From positions 1 through 64,000 of the forward strand of contig JBGSHM010000021.1 of the NCBI GenBank assembly GCA_041752235.1: DNA of 64,000 nucleotides, written 5' to 3'. Positions 1-9,558 of this stretch are shown here, piece by piece (within the stretch, counting starts at the first letter, position 1; each line of letters begins with the position of its first letter). A program made the position numbers and the translations under genes. Source of the stretch: SpSt-398 sp041752235. GTDB taxonomy: Bacteria; Bacteroidota; Bacteroidia; Chitinophagales; Chitinophagaceae. The notes beneath the pieces were generated by a model that was given only the letters and a program-made list of their open reading frames with translations, had not been told where the DNA came from and searched no databases.

Positions 1-330
1 ATGTTGGATGACGGTATTTTTATGTTTGACCTTTTCTTTGCCCCGGAGGGGCACCCCACCTGTAGCCCCGAATTATTTTTATTTCCCAAAGGCTCCGGAG
101 GAGCCTCCTAGCTGTTGCCCGAATGTCACAGTATAACCCCAAGATTCTGGGGTTGCCCATTTTTTATTCAATTTTTGATTTTGGGTCGAATTAATATTAA
201 AATTTTAAACCTTTTTTTGCTAGGAGGCTCCTCCGGAGCCTTTGGGAAATAAAAATAATTCGGGGCTACAGGTGGGGTGCCCCTCCGGGGCAAAGAAAAG
301 GTCAAACATAAAAATACCGTCATCTAACAT
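1..330. repeat. Long inverted repeat, two 112-bp arms
   Basis: Bases 1-112 and 219-330 are reverse complements of each other with a single mismatch (base 6 against base 325), separated by a 106-base AT-rich spacer. Each arm contains smaller palindromes of its own, such as GGCTCCGGAGGAGCC and CCCCGGAGGGG. No open reading frame lies inside. The left arm begins at the window edge, so the repeat may extend further left. It could be a non-autonomous mobile element (MITE-like) or a very long hairpin; no target-site duplication can be judged because the left end is missing. Confidence 0.85.
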
Positions 331-376
331 CCAACATCCGTCATCCAACATCTAACATCCAACATCCAACATCCAA
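321..376. repeat. Tandem 7-bp repeat (CATCCAA)
   Basis: Eight consecutive heptamers, CATCCAA with variants CATCTAA and CATCCGT, run from the right arm of the long palindrome into the 3' end of the oxidoreductase gene, ending one base before its stop codon on the minus strand. The first base triplets of the left palindrome arm (ATGTTGGATG) are the reverse complement of the same word, so the tandem probably belongs to the same element. Confidence 0.8.
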
Positions 377-377
377 C

Positions 378-1694
378 CTACACCACCGGCTCCCACCCTT
401 TCTCATACTCCCTTCTCCACAACTTCATCGCTTCCGAGTCGTTGGTGATATGGCCATTGGAAGGATCGCAGAATAAAGTGGTCCCTCTCCGCTGGGCGAT
501 ATTGGCGAGATGACAAAGCAATACACTCTTATGACCCTCATCCATAGTAGAGTTCAAGGTTGCTTCTCCCCGAATACTGTTGATGAAATTATGCAGGTGG
601 AAAAAATCCAGGTTGCCATTGGCGCTTAGCGTATTGGTAGCGGCATTGCTTGCTCCGGCCTTTACTTCTTTCACCAATTTATTATTGGCATCATAGATCG
701 CATAATCATCATTCCCCCGGTTCACCAGCGTACCATTGGTACCGTAGATGATGAAGCCACGCCCCCCACCTTCTACTTCAAACTTATTACAGCTCCGGCC
801 TTCCCAGGTAATGCTTTTGGAGGAACCAAATTCAAAACTGGCCACCTGGGTATCCGGCATTTCCCAATCATCCTTAAAGGCATAACGTCCGCCAATAGAC
901 GCTACCTTGGTCGGGAAGTCAACTCCCAGCATCCAGCGGCACATATCGATCTCATGCGTTCCATTATTACAGGTCTCAGCCGTTCCCCAATGCCAGAACC
1001 AATGCCAATTGTAGTGGACCAGATTATCCTGGTAGTCACGACGCGGAGCGGGGCCTTGCCAGAGATCAAAGTCAAGCGTACCCGGTACAGGTACTTTCTT
1101 TCCTGTGCCAATGGATTTCCGGTTATTGGCATACCAGGCTTTACCTAAATACGCCTCGCCGATCGCTCCCTCCCGCACCTGTTTCACCGCATCGATGAGG
1201 TTGGGCATGGAGCGTCGCTGATTACCCATTTGTATTTTGGTATTGGGATATACTTTCATCAGGTCAACCAGCAATTCTCCTTCATAAGGGTTATGACTGA
1301 GTGGTTTCTCCACGTATACGTGTTTCCCATTCTTTACCCCCATGATCGTGGCCGGTGCATGCCAATGATCCGGGCCGGCTATGACCAGGGCATCAAAGTC
1401 TTTTAACTTTACCAGGTCACGAATATCTTTTATCACTTTGGGGGCACGAGGTTTATTGGCAAATGGGCGCAAGCCATTGGCAATGGCCTTGTCTTCCACA
1501 TCACAGATATACGCGACCTCCACATTGGGTAGTTGGGAAAAACAATCCGCCAGATAGGCTCCACGTCCATTCACTCCCATTACGGCGATCAATACTTTAT
1601 TACTTGGGGCGTTCTTTCCAAATACGGGAAAGTTCAGGATCGTGAGACCGGCGGTGGCAAGGGAACTGTCGCGGAGGAATTTTCGGCGATTCAT
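378..1694 (-). CDS. Gfo/Idh/MocA family oxidoreductase, exported
   Basis: A 438-residue NAD(P)-dependent sugar dehydrogenase-like protein. The start is set at MNRRKFLRD because this gives a twin-arginine type leader (R3-R4) followed by a hydrophobic stretch; the longer reading frame upstream has no protein-like character. The Rossmann glycine motif GVNGRG lies at residues 40-45 and the family EKP motif at 129-131, followed by the C-terminal alpha/beta domain with a WHWFWHWGTAETCNNGTHEID segment typical of the Bacteroidota secreted subfamily. Substrate is unknown; members act on sugars or glycosides in the periplasm. It is transcribed alone and its 3' end abuts the heptamer repeat. Confidence 0.88.
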   Translation of the reverse strand: MNRRKFLRDSSLATAGLTILNFPVFGKNAPSNKVLIAVMGVNGRGAYLADCFSQLPNVEVAYICDVEDKAIANGLRPFANKPRAPKVIKDIRDLVKLKDFDALVIAGPDHWHAPATIMGVKNGKHVYVEKPLSHNPYEGELLVDLMKVYPNTKIQMGNQRRSMPNLIDAVKQVREGAIGEAYLGKAWYANNRKSIGTGKKVPVPGTLDFDLWQGPAPRRDYQDNLVHYNWHWFWHWGTAETCNNGTHEIDMCRWMLGVDFPTKVASIGGRYAFKDDWEMPDTQVASFEFGSSKSITWEGRSCNKFEVEGGGRGFIIYGTNGTLVNRGNDDYAIYDANNKLVKEVKAGASNAATNTLSANGNLDFFHLHNFINSIRGEATLNSTMDEGHKSVLLCHLANIAQRRGTTLFCDPSNGHITNDSEAMKLWRREYEKGWEPVV

Positions 1695-1736
1695 GGCTGG
1701 TTTATTTATCGTTAAAGTTATTACAAAGTGATTCAA

Positions 1737-1801
1737 ATTATTAATTATTAATTGTGGATTGTTAGAATCTGAATAACAATCCATAATCAGTAATTAATAA
1801 T
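1737..1801. repeat. AT-rich inverted repeat (ATTAATTATTAATT words)
   Basis: Arms 1737-1764 and 1774-1801 (28 bases each, about five mismatches) face each other over a 9-base loop, between two divergent genes. The words resemble those in the palindrome at 5240-5318, so both may be members of one family. Its position upstream of both start codons could affect transcription of either gene. Confidence 0.7.
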
Positions 1802-1866
1802 CATTCCTTAAAGCCCTGGCTGGTTTAAAGTTTTTCAAAAATTAAACCGACATTTGCCTCTGAAAC

Positions 1867-3072
1867 ATGACAAAAACCGAACGCATCATCCTCTTTCTGC
1901 TCGCGGCGCTGAATTTTACGCATATCCTCGACTTCATGATCATGATGCCGCTGAGCAACTACCTGATGCCTTATTTTCATATCAGTGCGCAACAGTTCAG
2001 TATTCTGGTTGCCTCTTATTCCATCAGCGCCTGTATATCCGGTCTTATTGTAGCTATGGTCATTGATCGGTTTGACCGAAAGAAAGCACTGATCGTGGCC
2101 TATATTGGTTTCATACTGGGCACCCTGGCCTGTGGAGTGGCACCGAGTTATGGTCTGTTATTGACCGCCCGTATCCTGGCCGGGTTGTTTGGAGGTATCC
2201 TGGGGGCACAGGCCCTGGCCATTGTGGCCGACCTGTTTACCTATGAACGTAGAGGCCGCGCCATGGGTGCCGTGATGAGTGCCTTCGCGGCCGCTTCCAT
2301 CCTGGGTGTACCCATCAGCCTTTATCTCACTAATCTTTTCAAATTCAACTGGCATGTACCCTTTCTGGTTATCGGTGGGTTGGGTACGATACTGATCCCT
2401 TTTATGATCATCTATCTCCCCTCCATGATCTCGCATATACGGGAAGGGGAGCAAAAAATTCGTTTTGAAGCCATCCGGACAGTTGTCCAAAATAAAAGCC
2501 AGCGTACAGCCCTGATCTTTTCCTCTCTGTTGATGATGGGGCATTTTCTCATCATCCCTTTTATCAATCCCTATCTGGAATTCAACAAAGGATTTTCCAA
2601 AGGAAATATTCCGTTGATCTATCTGTCCGGGGGCATCGCCTCCTTTGTGGCTGCGATTTTCCTGGGACGGTATTCTGACAAAGTTGGAAAACTACCCGTC
2701 TTTCTCTGGTCGGTCTTTTTTTCGTTGTTCATGGTGCTCATCATCACCGCCATGCCCAATGTACACTTCTCCATCATCCTGGGTTTCTTTGCGCTCTGGT
2801 TTATGCTGGCTACAGGTCGTGCGGTTACCGCACAAGCCATGATCAGTGAAGTGGTATCCAGTGAACAACGCGGAAGTTTTATGAGTGTGAATGGAAGCGT
2901 TCAGCAATTAGGCAGCGGCATCGCCTCCCTGGCCGCGGGTGCCATTGTGTTTACCGATAAGGCTTCGGGTAAAATAATGCACTATAATTGGGTAGGGTAT
3001 TTGAGTATTGCGGTGTTGTTTACCACCATGGTGATTGGAAAGTTTATTTTTAAGAAGGTCGACAAAAATTAA
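1867..3072 (+). CDS. MFS transporter, DHA1-like
   Basis: A 401-residue integral membrane protein with about 12 hydrophobic segments, the usual length for a major facilitator. Loop 2-3 carries the family motif A core DRFDRKK at residues 67-73, and TM5 has the GVPIS pattern seen in drug/H+ or sugar-efflux antiporters (AraJ-like). The substrate cannot be told. The 3' end overlaps the convergent peptidase gene by four bases, so the two stop codons interlock. ATG start with an adenine-rich leader; no upstream in-frame alternative. Confidence 0.88.
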   Translation: MTKTERIILFLLAALNFTHILDFMIMMPLSNYLMPYFHISAQQFSILVASYSISACISGLIVAMVIDRFDRKKALIVAYIGFILGTLACGVAPSYGLLLTARILAGLFGGILGAQALAIVADLFTYERRGRAMGAVMSAFAAASILGVPISLYLTNLFKFNWHVPFLVIGGLGTILIPFMIIYLPSMISHIREGEQKIRFEAIRTVVQNKSQRTALIFSSLLMMGHFLIIPFINPYLEFNKGFSKGNIPLIYLSGGIASFVAAIFLGRYSDKVGKLPVFLWSVFFSLFMVLIITAMPNVHFSIILGFFALWFMLATGRAVTAQAMISEVVSSEQRGSFMSVNGSVQQLGSGIASLAAGAIVFTDKASGKIMHYNWVGYLSIAVLFTTMVIGKFIFKKVDKN

Positions 3073-4808
3073 TTCCCCACCCTATACACCGGATACCTTA
3101 AATAATCCGGCTCGAAGTACACCGAATTTTCATAGACAAAATTCAATTGCGCGCGACCGTTTTTGGCGAAATTGCTATCCGCCATTCGTTTCTCTTCCAA
3201 TTTCGTTTTTAGTTCGGGATGGGTTTTCAAATATTCAGCGGCTGTTTCTTCAAACACATAGCCGGAGAAACCTTCTTTTCGTCCGAGTATACCATCAAAA
3301 TAATTCCATGCAAAATAGGAATCCGGGGCACGGGGCTCCAATGTCTCCACCAGAAAACGGTTGGCCACCTGGTTCATCGGTATATAGATATCCCCTTTCC
3401 TGAATTTCACCTTCTCTTTGGTAACCGAGGTTTTCACATCCGTATTCATGTGATGGGATTCATAGGGTCGCGTAGCGGATTTGTAATCATCAATATGGTA
3501 CACTTCCACTTCGATCAGGGTATCTTTTTTCAATACCTGCATCTGCACCTTATTGATCTTTAACAGATCGATCACGGGCCACCAGCCTTGAGGAATGATA
3601 TAAGCCTTTGGTTTACGGATTACCAGGTCGGGCACATAGTAATTGTAAAACTTAACCGTGGTCTCATAGGGCTTTGTCCGGTCATAATACAAGCGACTTT
3701 GTCCCGACACCTCGCTGGGTTTATACCCCGACTTAAACCCTTTGTAAAGCCGCTCACTGTATTGACTCCGGTCGAGTTTCCAGGTCAGGGGAAATTCAAC
3801 CTGGCTTTGCACGGCCTTGCGGTCCTTCTCCCTTGCCGCGCGAATGAACTCACTATTGGCAGAAATAAAATCAATAAAACTTTTCATCAACTCCAGCGTG
3901 GACTCTACCCGTTGGGGATAGGGTTTAAGCATATGCGTTTCGGCAACAAAGGAGAAGGTAGACCATAAAGCACCATACCCGCTTCCAAAGCGGGGGCCTT
4001 CAAAAAATTCAGGCCATCCTTCCTCGGGTATATCCCCAAAACTGTTCACATAGGGAATCAGGTCGTATCCCTTTTTTTTCATGGAGGCATAGATACCCGG
4101 TTCCATTTGTTTATTCAAATAGGTCCCGGTTTCACCACCCAGTTTATTGTGCTGGGTGGCGATCAGCGTCATCACATGCTGGTAATCGGCTCCATTGCTA
4201 ACGTGGTTGTCCAGAAAAACATCGGGTTGGGTGAGATGAAATATTTCGGCAAATGACCGGGCTTCTTTGGAATCGGCTTTGATAAAATCACGGTTCAGGT
4301 CGAGGTTTTGTGAATTGCCCCGGAAACCAAATTCATTGGGCCCATCCTGGTCCACCCGGTAATAGGGGCTCCGGTTGAGACAACCCCCGATATTATACAC
4401 GGGAATGATCGCCAGTACCACATTATCAGGAAGCTTGAGCTTATTCAGGACAATATCTTTAGCAAGTAGCATGGTGGCATCAATGCCATCTGGCTCGCCC
4501 GGGTGAATGCCATTATTGATCAGGAAAACGCGTTTATTATTCTTACGGATATTGGTAAAATTATTGTCGCCGTTGTTGGCGATCACTACGAGGTGGAGCG
4601 GGTACCCCGCATCGGTCATCCCCATCGTGAGCATCTTGACCTTGCCTGAGTAAGCATCCAGTTTTTGCCACCAGTCAATCACTTCAGAATAGAGTGGTGT
4701 TTCCTTTCCCATGGTTTTTTCAAAGCGGGTCACCGGAACCTGGGCCAGGGAACTGAATCCCATCAATAGAAAGAATAGGATGAATGGGGAAGACTTTCTC
4801 ATACGCAT
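3069..4808 (-). CDS. M14 family zinc carboxypeptidase, secreted
   Basis: A 579-residue exported metallopeptidase. Signal peptide at 1-22 (hydrophobic run ending SSLAQ). Zinc ligands are visible as H102 and E105 in IHPGEPDG and H202 in LDNHVSNG; the substrate-carboxylate arginine is in LDLNRDF (about 171-175) and the catalytic glutamate is E290 in AETHMLKPY. This is the Bacteroidota M14 subgroup that pairs a catalytic domain with a long C-terminal extension. A second M14 peptidase of a different subgroup lies at 15166-17736. The gene follows rpsT on the same strand but a terminator stands between. Confidence 0.9.
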   Translation of the reverse strand: MRMRKSSPFILFFLLMGFSSLAQVPVTRFEKTMGKETPLYSEVIDWWQKLDAYSGKVKMLTMGMTDAGYPLHLVVIANNGDNNFTNIRKNNKRVFLINNGIHPGEPDGIDATMLLAKDIVLNKLKLPDNVVLAIIPVYNIGGCLNRSPYYRVDQDGPNEFGFRGNSQNLDLNRDFIKADSKEARSFAEIFHLTQPDVFLDNHVSNGADYQHVMTLIATQHNKLGGETGTYLNKQMEPGIYASMKKKGYDLIPYVNSFGDIPEEGWPEFFEGPRFGSGYGALWSTFSFVAETHMLKPYPQRVESTLELMKSFIDFISANSEFIRAAREKDRKAVQSQVEFPLTWKLDRSQYSERLYKGFKSGYKPSEVSGQSRLYYDRTKPYETTVKFYNYYVPDLVIRKPKAYIIPQGWWPVIDLLKINKVQMQVLKKDTLIEVEVYHIDDYKSATRPYESHHMNTDVKTSVTKEKVKFRKGDIYIPMNQVANRFLVETLEPRAPDSYFAWNYFDGILGRKEGFSGYVFEETAAEYLKTHPELKTKLEEKRMADSNFAKNGRAQLNFVYENSVYFEPDYLRYPVYRVGN

Positions 4809-4823
4809 AATTTGACTAAAAAT

Positions 4824-4855
4824 AAAAAAGGCACCCGGTATGGATGCCTTTTTTT
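4824..4855 (-). terminator. Rho-independent terminator after rpsT
   Basis: AAAAAAGGCA (4824-4833) pairs with TGCCTTTTTT (4845-4854) over an 11-base loop. Read on the minus strand it follows the rpsT stop codon by about 18 bases and ends in a run of T, separating rpsT from the peptidase gene. Confidence 0.82.
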
Positions 4856-4872
4856 ATAAATTATTTAAAAGC

Positions 4873-5130
4873 TTACTTGGCGAGGGTATTCACCTTCTTG
4901 GCCAGCTTGCTTTTCAGGTTGGCTGCTTTGTTCTTATGGATGATACCGCGTTTAGCAAGCTTATCGATCATGGAAGCTACTTTGGGGTATTCTTCTCCGG
5001 CTGCCGCTTTTTCCTCCTGAGAGCGCAGGTCACGAATGGCATTACGGGTGGTTTTACCGTAATATTTATTTCTTTCCCGGCGCTTGGTTGCCTGACGAAC
5101 ATCCTTCTTGGTAGCCTTGTGATTAGCCAT
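4873..5130 (-). CDS. rpsT: 30S ribosomal protein S20
   Basis: An 85-residue, lysine/arginine-rich protein beginning MANHKATKKDVRQATKRRER, the S20 signature, of normal length. S20 binds 16S rRNA early in small-subunit assembly. It is monocistronic here, with a clear Bacteroidota promoter upstream and a hairpin terminator downstream. Confidence 0.97.
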   Translation of the reverse strand: MANHKATKKDVRQATKRRERNKYYGKTTRNAIRDLRSQEEKAAAGEEYPKVASMIDKLAKRGIIHKNKAANLKSKLAKKVNTLAK

Positions 5131-5166
5131 ATAAATTCAGAGTTTTTATCCTAAAATTTAGGGAGG

Positions 5167-5198
5167 CAAAGGTAGGGGGAATCGGAGATATTTCCAAA
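5167..5198 (-). promoter_or_regulatory. Bacteroidota-type promoter of rpsT
   Basis: On the minus strand, TTTG (5195-5198) and TACCTTTG (5167-5174) are spaced by 20 bases, matching the -33 TTTG / -7 TAnnTTTG consensus of the Bacteroidota primary sigma factor. Transcription would start about 30 bases upstream of the rpsT ATG. Confidence 0.75.
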
Positions 5199-5239
5199 AT
5201 ATTTGCCCGTTGGCTCAGGATTTCGGATATCCAATCATA

Positions 5240-5318
5240 AATTATTGATTATTAATTACTAATTACTGAGTGGAAAGGTTCTTTTTTGATTTCATATAGC
5301 CATTAATAATCAATAATT
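5240..5318. repeat. AT-rich inverted repeat
   Basis: A 17-base perfect inverted repeat (5240-5256 and 5302-5318) with a 45-base loop, built of the words ATTATTGATT and ATTAATTACT, lies between the divergent rpsT and E1 genes. Similar words occur at 1737-1801. No gene is present. Confidence 0.75.
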
Positions 5319-5400
5319 AGTAATCCATAATCCCTTCCTCTCTCAGCAACTCTGCACTTTTTGAACGATATTTGTGCTCCAATAAAAATTCCCCTTGTCG

Positions 5401-8163
5401 ATGAAGGATTTTTCCTACATAACGAGTTCGTCCCCTGCTTATATTGAAACGATTTACCAGGATTTTGTCAGGAACCCCGAGACCGTAGACCCTGAATTCC
5501 GTAAATTCTTTGAGGGATTTGATTTTGCTGTCAGTTCAGCCAAGACCGCGATGAACGGGAAATCCCCGACATCCACCTCTGAAACCCCGTCATCCACCCC
5601 CTCCTCCCTTGACTGGGCCAAGGAATTGGGAGCATACCGGCTGATTCTGGGTTATCGCAACAAGGCCCACCTGATCGCGGATACCAATCCCATTCGGAAG
5701 CGGAAAGACCGGGGCGCCAATCTTAACCTCGATTTCTTTGGGTTGAATGAGGCCGATATGGAACGGACTTTTCAAGCGGGTAACCTGATCGGACTGGGAC
5801 CTGCCACGCTCCGTCAGATATTGAATCATTTGCAACAATGCTATGCCGGAAAGGTCGGCATTGAGTTCAAGTATATCAGCAACCAGGTAAAAGTAGACTG
5901 GCTCACGCGCGAAATGGAAAAAGAATTTGTGCGTCCGCTCCCGCTGGAAAAAAGAAGAAGGATCCTTCAAAAAATAAATGAAGGCGTCATCTTTGAAAAA
6001 TTCCTTCACACCAAATATGTAGGTCAAAAACGTTTCTCCCTTGAAGGTGGGGAAAGCACAATTGCCGCCCTCGATGCCATTATCCATACCGGTGCTCAAT
6101 ATGATGTGCAGGAAGTGGTGATCGGGATGGCCCACCGTGGCCGGTTGAATGTGTTGGCGAATATCATGGGCAAGACCTATGAACAGATCTTCAGCGAATT
6201 TGAAGGCACGGCCAAAATGGACCAGACCATGGGCAGTGGCGATGTAAAATACCATATGGGTTATGGAAGTGAGATCACTACGGAAGACAATCGCCGGGTC
6301 TATCTCAAACTCATGCCCAACCCTTCGCACCTCGAAGCGGTGGACCCCGTGGTTGTGGGCTTTGCCCGCGCCAAGGCCGATGTGATGTACGAAGAGCAAT
6401 TTGACAAGATCCTTCCGATCCTGATTCACGGAGATGCGTCTGTAGCCGGTCAGGGAATTGTTTATGAAGTATTACAAATGAGCAATCTCCAGGGCTACCA
6501 TACCGGAGGTACGATCCATTTTGTGATCAATAACCAGATCGGATTTACTACCGATTTTGATGATGCCCGAAGTTCAGATTATTGCACCTCGCTGGCAGCC
6601 ATGATCCAGGCCCCGGTCATGCACGTGAACGGCGATGACCCCGAGGCCGTGGTAAAATGTGTGGAGATCGCTACGCGCTATCGCCAGGAATTTAACAGTG
6701 ATGTATTCATTGATATGGTTTGCTATCGCAAACACGGACACAATGAAGGCGATGATCCTAAATTTACCCAGCCACATTTGTATGCGCTGATCGATAAACA
6801 CCCCAATCCCCGTGAAGTGTACACCCAATACCTGATGGAGAATGGGGAACCCGATGCGCAAGACCTCGCAAAGAACATGGAGGCTAAATTCTGGCAGGAC
6901 CTGCAAGCGCGGTTGGATGGTGTAAAACAAAACCCCCTCCCCTATCATTACCAACAACCCGAACAATGGTGGAGGAGCTTGCGTCGCGCGAACCAGGATG
7001 ACTTTGACCAGTCACCCATCACGGCAATCACTGCTGAGCAGTTCCAAAATATCTTTGATGCCATCATGAAATGGCCCGAGGGATTCAAACCCCTGCGCAA
7101 AGTGGAAAAGATCCTGCAGGATAAGATCAAACTCTATCTCACTGAAAAGAAAATAGACTGGGCCACGGGTGAACTCATGGCCTATGCCAGCATTTTATTG
7201 GATGGTAATGATGTCCGCATGAGCGGACAGGATGTGCGTAGAGGGACATTCTCCCATCGCCATGCCATTTTACGGGATGAAAATACGGACGAAGCTTATT
7301 TCCGGTTGAGCCGCATACCCGGTGCAACCGGCAAATTCAGGATATACAATTCCCTGCTGAGTGAATACGGGGTATTGGGATTTGAATATGGATACGCCAT
7401 GGCCAATCCGCATGCACTCGTATTGTGGGAAGCCCAATTTGGCGATTTTAGTAATGGCGCCCAAACCATGATCGACCAGTTCATTGGTGCCGGCGAGCAA
7501 AAATGGAACCGGATGAATGGGGTTACTATGTTGCTGCCCCATGGATATGAAGGCCAGGGCCCCGAACACTCCAGTGCGCGGATGGAACGCTTTCTGCAAA
7601 TGTGTGCTGAATTGAATATGGTGATCACCAATATCACCACGGCCGCTAACCTGTTCCATGCCCTGCGTCGTCAACTCGCATGGCCCTTCCGTAAACCACT
7701 GGTGAATTTTTCGCCCAAGGCGAATCTTCGCCATCCGGGTGCTTATTCTCCTGAATCCGCATTCATGTCAGGAGGTTTTCAGGAAGTGATCGATGATGCA
7801 TTTATCACCGAACCTCAACAAGTGATCAAAGTGTTGTTCTGTACCGGAAAGATCTATTTTGATCTGGCCGAAAGACAGCAAAAAGAAAATATCAGGAATA
7901 CCGCCCTGATCCGTCTGGAGCAATTGTACCCCTTACCGGAGAAACAGTTGGAAGCCTTGTACAAGAAATACAGCCGGGCTACCTGGTTCTGGGTACAGGA
8001 AGAACCACTGAATATGGGCGCGGCCAGTTTCCTGCAAATGAACCTGAAGAGCATTAACTACGGTGTCATCAGCCGTCAACCCAGTGCCGCAACGGCCACC
8101 GGCTTTGCCAAAGTACATGCCCAGGAACAGAGCGAGATCATCGACACTGCATTTTCAATTTAA
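5401..8163 (+). CDS. sucA: 2-oxoglutarate dehydrogenase E1 component
   Basis: A 920-residue thiamine-diphosphate enzyme that decarboxylates 2-oxoglutarate in the TCA cycle and transfers the succinyl group to the E2 lipoyl arm. It begins with the family N-terminal helix (YITSSSPAYIETIYQDF), has the TPP-binding GDASVAGQG around residue 344, VYRKHGHNEGD-like text near 445 (here CYRKHGHNEGDDP) and the C-terminal HGYEGQGPEHSS segment. ATG at 5401 is chosen over an upstream in-frame TTG at 5395. It is followed after 21 bases by E2, so the two form an operon; no E3 gene is nearby. Confidence 0.96.
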   Translation: MKDFSYITSSSPAYIETIYQDFVRNPETVDPEFRKFFEGFDFAVSSAKTAMNGKSPTSTSETPSSTPSSLDWAKELGAYRLILGYRNKAHLIADTNPIRKRKDRGANLNLDFFGLNEADMERTFQAGNLIGLGPATLRQILNHLQQCYAGKVGIEFKYISNQVKVDWLTREMEKEFVRPLPLEKRRRILQKINEGVIFEKFLHTKYVGQKRFSLEGGESTIAALDAIIHTGAQYDVQEVVIGMAHRGRLNVLANIMGKTYEQIFSEFEGTAKMDQTMGSGDVKYHMGYGSEITTEDNRRVYLKLMPNPSHLEAVDPVVVGFARAKADVMYEEQFDKILPILIHGDASVAGQGIVYEVLQMSNLQGYHTGGTIHFVINNQIGFTTDFDDARSSDYCTSLAAMIQAPVMHVNGDDPEAVVKCVEIATRYRQEFNSDVFIDMVCYRKHGHNEGDDPKFTQPHLYALIDKHPNPREVYTQYLMENGEPDAQDLAKNMEAKFWQDLQARLDGVKQNPLPYHYQQPEQWWRSLRRANQDDFDQSPITAITAEQFQNIFDAIMKWPEGFKPLRKVEKILQDKIKLYLTEKKIDWATGELMAYASILLDGNDVRMSGQDVRRGTFSHRHAILRDENTDEAYFRLSRIPGATGKFRIYNSLLSEYGVLGFEYGYAMANPHALVLWEAQFGDFSNGAQTMIDQFIGAGEQKWNRMNGVTMLLPHGYEGQGPEHSSARMERFLQMCAELNMVITNITTAANLFHALRRQLAWPFRKPLVNFSPKANLRHPGAYSPESAFMSGGFQEVIDDAFITEPQQVIKVLFCTGKIYFDLAERQQKENIRNTALIRLEQLYPLPEKQLEALYKKYSRATWFWVQEEPLNMGAASFLQMNLKSINYGVISRQPSAATATGFAKVHAQEQSEIIDTAFSI

Positions 8164-8184
8164 ATACAGCGCAACAGCGAATAT

Positions 8185-9414
8185 ATGATCAACATTAAAG
8201 TACCAACGGTTGGCGAGTCCATCAGCGAAGTAACCCTGTTGAAATGGGTAAAAAAAGAAGGGGATTATGTAGAAAGGGATGAAGTGATCGCCGAACTGGA
8301 AAGTGAGAAAGCCACTTTTGAAGTCAATGCCGAACAGGCGGGTATACTGAAATGGGCCGCCAATGAAGGCGATACCCTCAAGGTCGGGGATGCCCTGGGT
8401 TCTATTGATGAAACCGCTGCCAAACCGGCCAAAACTGAAACAGCCGCTCCGGCCGCTGCGGCTACACCGGTGACTGCATCCACCACCACCCAAACAACCA
8501 CCACAGCCGCAGCTTCATCGGGGAATGGGTCACTTAAAGCCTCTCCTGTTGCCGCTGCTATCATCGCAGATAAGAAGATCGATCCAAAGACCGTGACCCC
8601 GAGTGGATCGGCCGGTAAAATATTGAAGGATGATGTATTGGCGGCTCTGAGCCATCCGGGTACCAAGGCAGGTGCTGAACTTTTTACCCGCAACCAGAAG
8701 AAAGAAAAGATGAGCAACCTGCGCAAGACCATTTCGCGCCGGTTGGTAGAAGCCAAGAATACAACGGCCATGCTCACCACCTTTAATGAGGTGAACATGC
8801 AACCGGTGATGGATATTCGGGCGCAATACAAAGACAAATTCAAGGAGATACACGGGGTAAACCTGGGCTTTATGAGCTTCTTTGCCAAGGCCTGTGCCTT
8901 TGCCTTGCAGGAATGGCCCACAGTGAACGCCTATATTGACAGAGACGAACTCATTTATCATGATTATTGTGATATCTCCATCGCTGTGTCCACCCCACGG
9001 GGGTTAACGGTGCCGGTTATGCGCAATGTGGAAAGCCTGAGCATGGCCGATGTGGAAAGAAAAGTGGTGGAACTCGCGGGCAAGGCACGTGACAATAAAC
9101 TCACGATGGAGGAATTACAAGGCGGGACCTTTACCATCACCAATGGTGGCGTATTCGGTTCCATGCTGAGTACTCCGATCATCAATATTCCTCAAAGCGC
9201 CATCCTGGGAATGCACAAGATCGAAGAGCGGCCCATTGCCCTGAATGGACAAGTAGTAATCCGTCCCATGATGTACCTCGCGTTGAGCTATGACCACCGG
9301 ATCATTGATGGCCGGGAATCGGTCAGCTTCCTGGTGCGTGTAAAGGAATTACTCGAAAATCCGCAGCAACTGCTGTTTGGAAAAGACCCGGTGAAGGCTT
9401 TACTGGAACTTTGA
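8185..9414 (+). CDS. sucB: 2-oxoglutarate dehydrogenase E2, dihydrolipoyl succinyltransferase
   Basis: A 409-residue E2 acyltransferase. Residues 1-75 form a lipoyl domain with the modified lysine K42 in ESEKATF; a linker rich in Ala, Thr and Pro (about 75-115) is followed by the E3/E1-binding domain (about 118-152, VAAAIIADKK) and the catalytic domain with DHRIIDG at 370-376 (H371 catalytic). It shares an operon with the E1 gene directly upstream. Length and domain order are standard for the succinyl form. Confidence 0.96.
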   Translation: MINIKVPTVGESISEVTLLKWVKKEGDYVERDEVIAELESEKATFEVNAEQAGILKWAANEGDTLKVGDALGSIDETAAKPAKTETAAPAAAATPVTASTTTQTTTTAAASSGNGSLKASPVAAAIIADKKIDPKTVTPSGSAGKILKDDVLAALSHPGTKAGAELFTRNQKKEKMSNLRKTISRRLVEAKNTTAMLTTFNEVNMQPVMDIRAQYKDKFKEIHGVNLGFMSFFAKACAFALQEWPTVNAYIDRDELIYHDYCDISIAVSTPRGLTVPVMRNVESLSMADVERKVVELAGKARDNKLTMEELQGGTFTITNGGVFGSMLSTPIINIPQSAILGMHKIEERPIALNGQVVIRPMMYLALSYDHRIIDGRESVSFLVRVKELLENPQQLLFGKDPVKALLEL

Positions 9415-9558
9415 CGTCTCTTCCATACTCGAAAAAGGTTTAGGCAAATACAATCTGTTTCGGTTTCTCGCGGTGCCCGCCAAGAAGCGCAGCGAGAGTA
9501 AATCAATTTTATCAGCCGCCACCATTCACATATCAATACAGCCTGCCAACTGCTGGAA

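Noticed and set aside
1..330. Invertible promoter (phase variation switch)
   Set aside because: Inverted arms with a 106-base spacer would fit, but no promoter is seen in the spacer, no invertase is adjacent and the downstream gene is convergent.
5590..6429. 279-codon frame antisense to the 2-oxoglutarate dehydrogenase E1 gene
   Set aside because: Shadow of a highly conserved gene; no independent evidence.
9415..9558. tRNA or small RNA gene between E2 and the methyltransferase
   Set aside because: No cloverleaf, T-loop GTTCGAATC-type motif or terminator could be seen.
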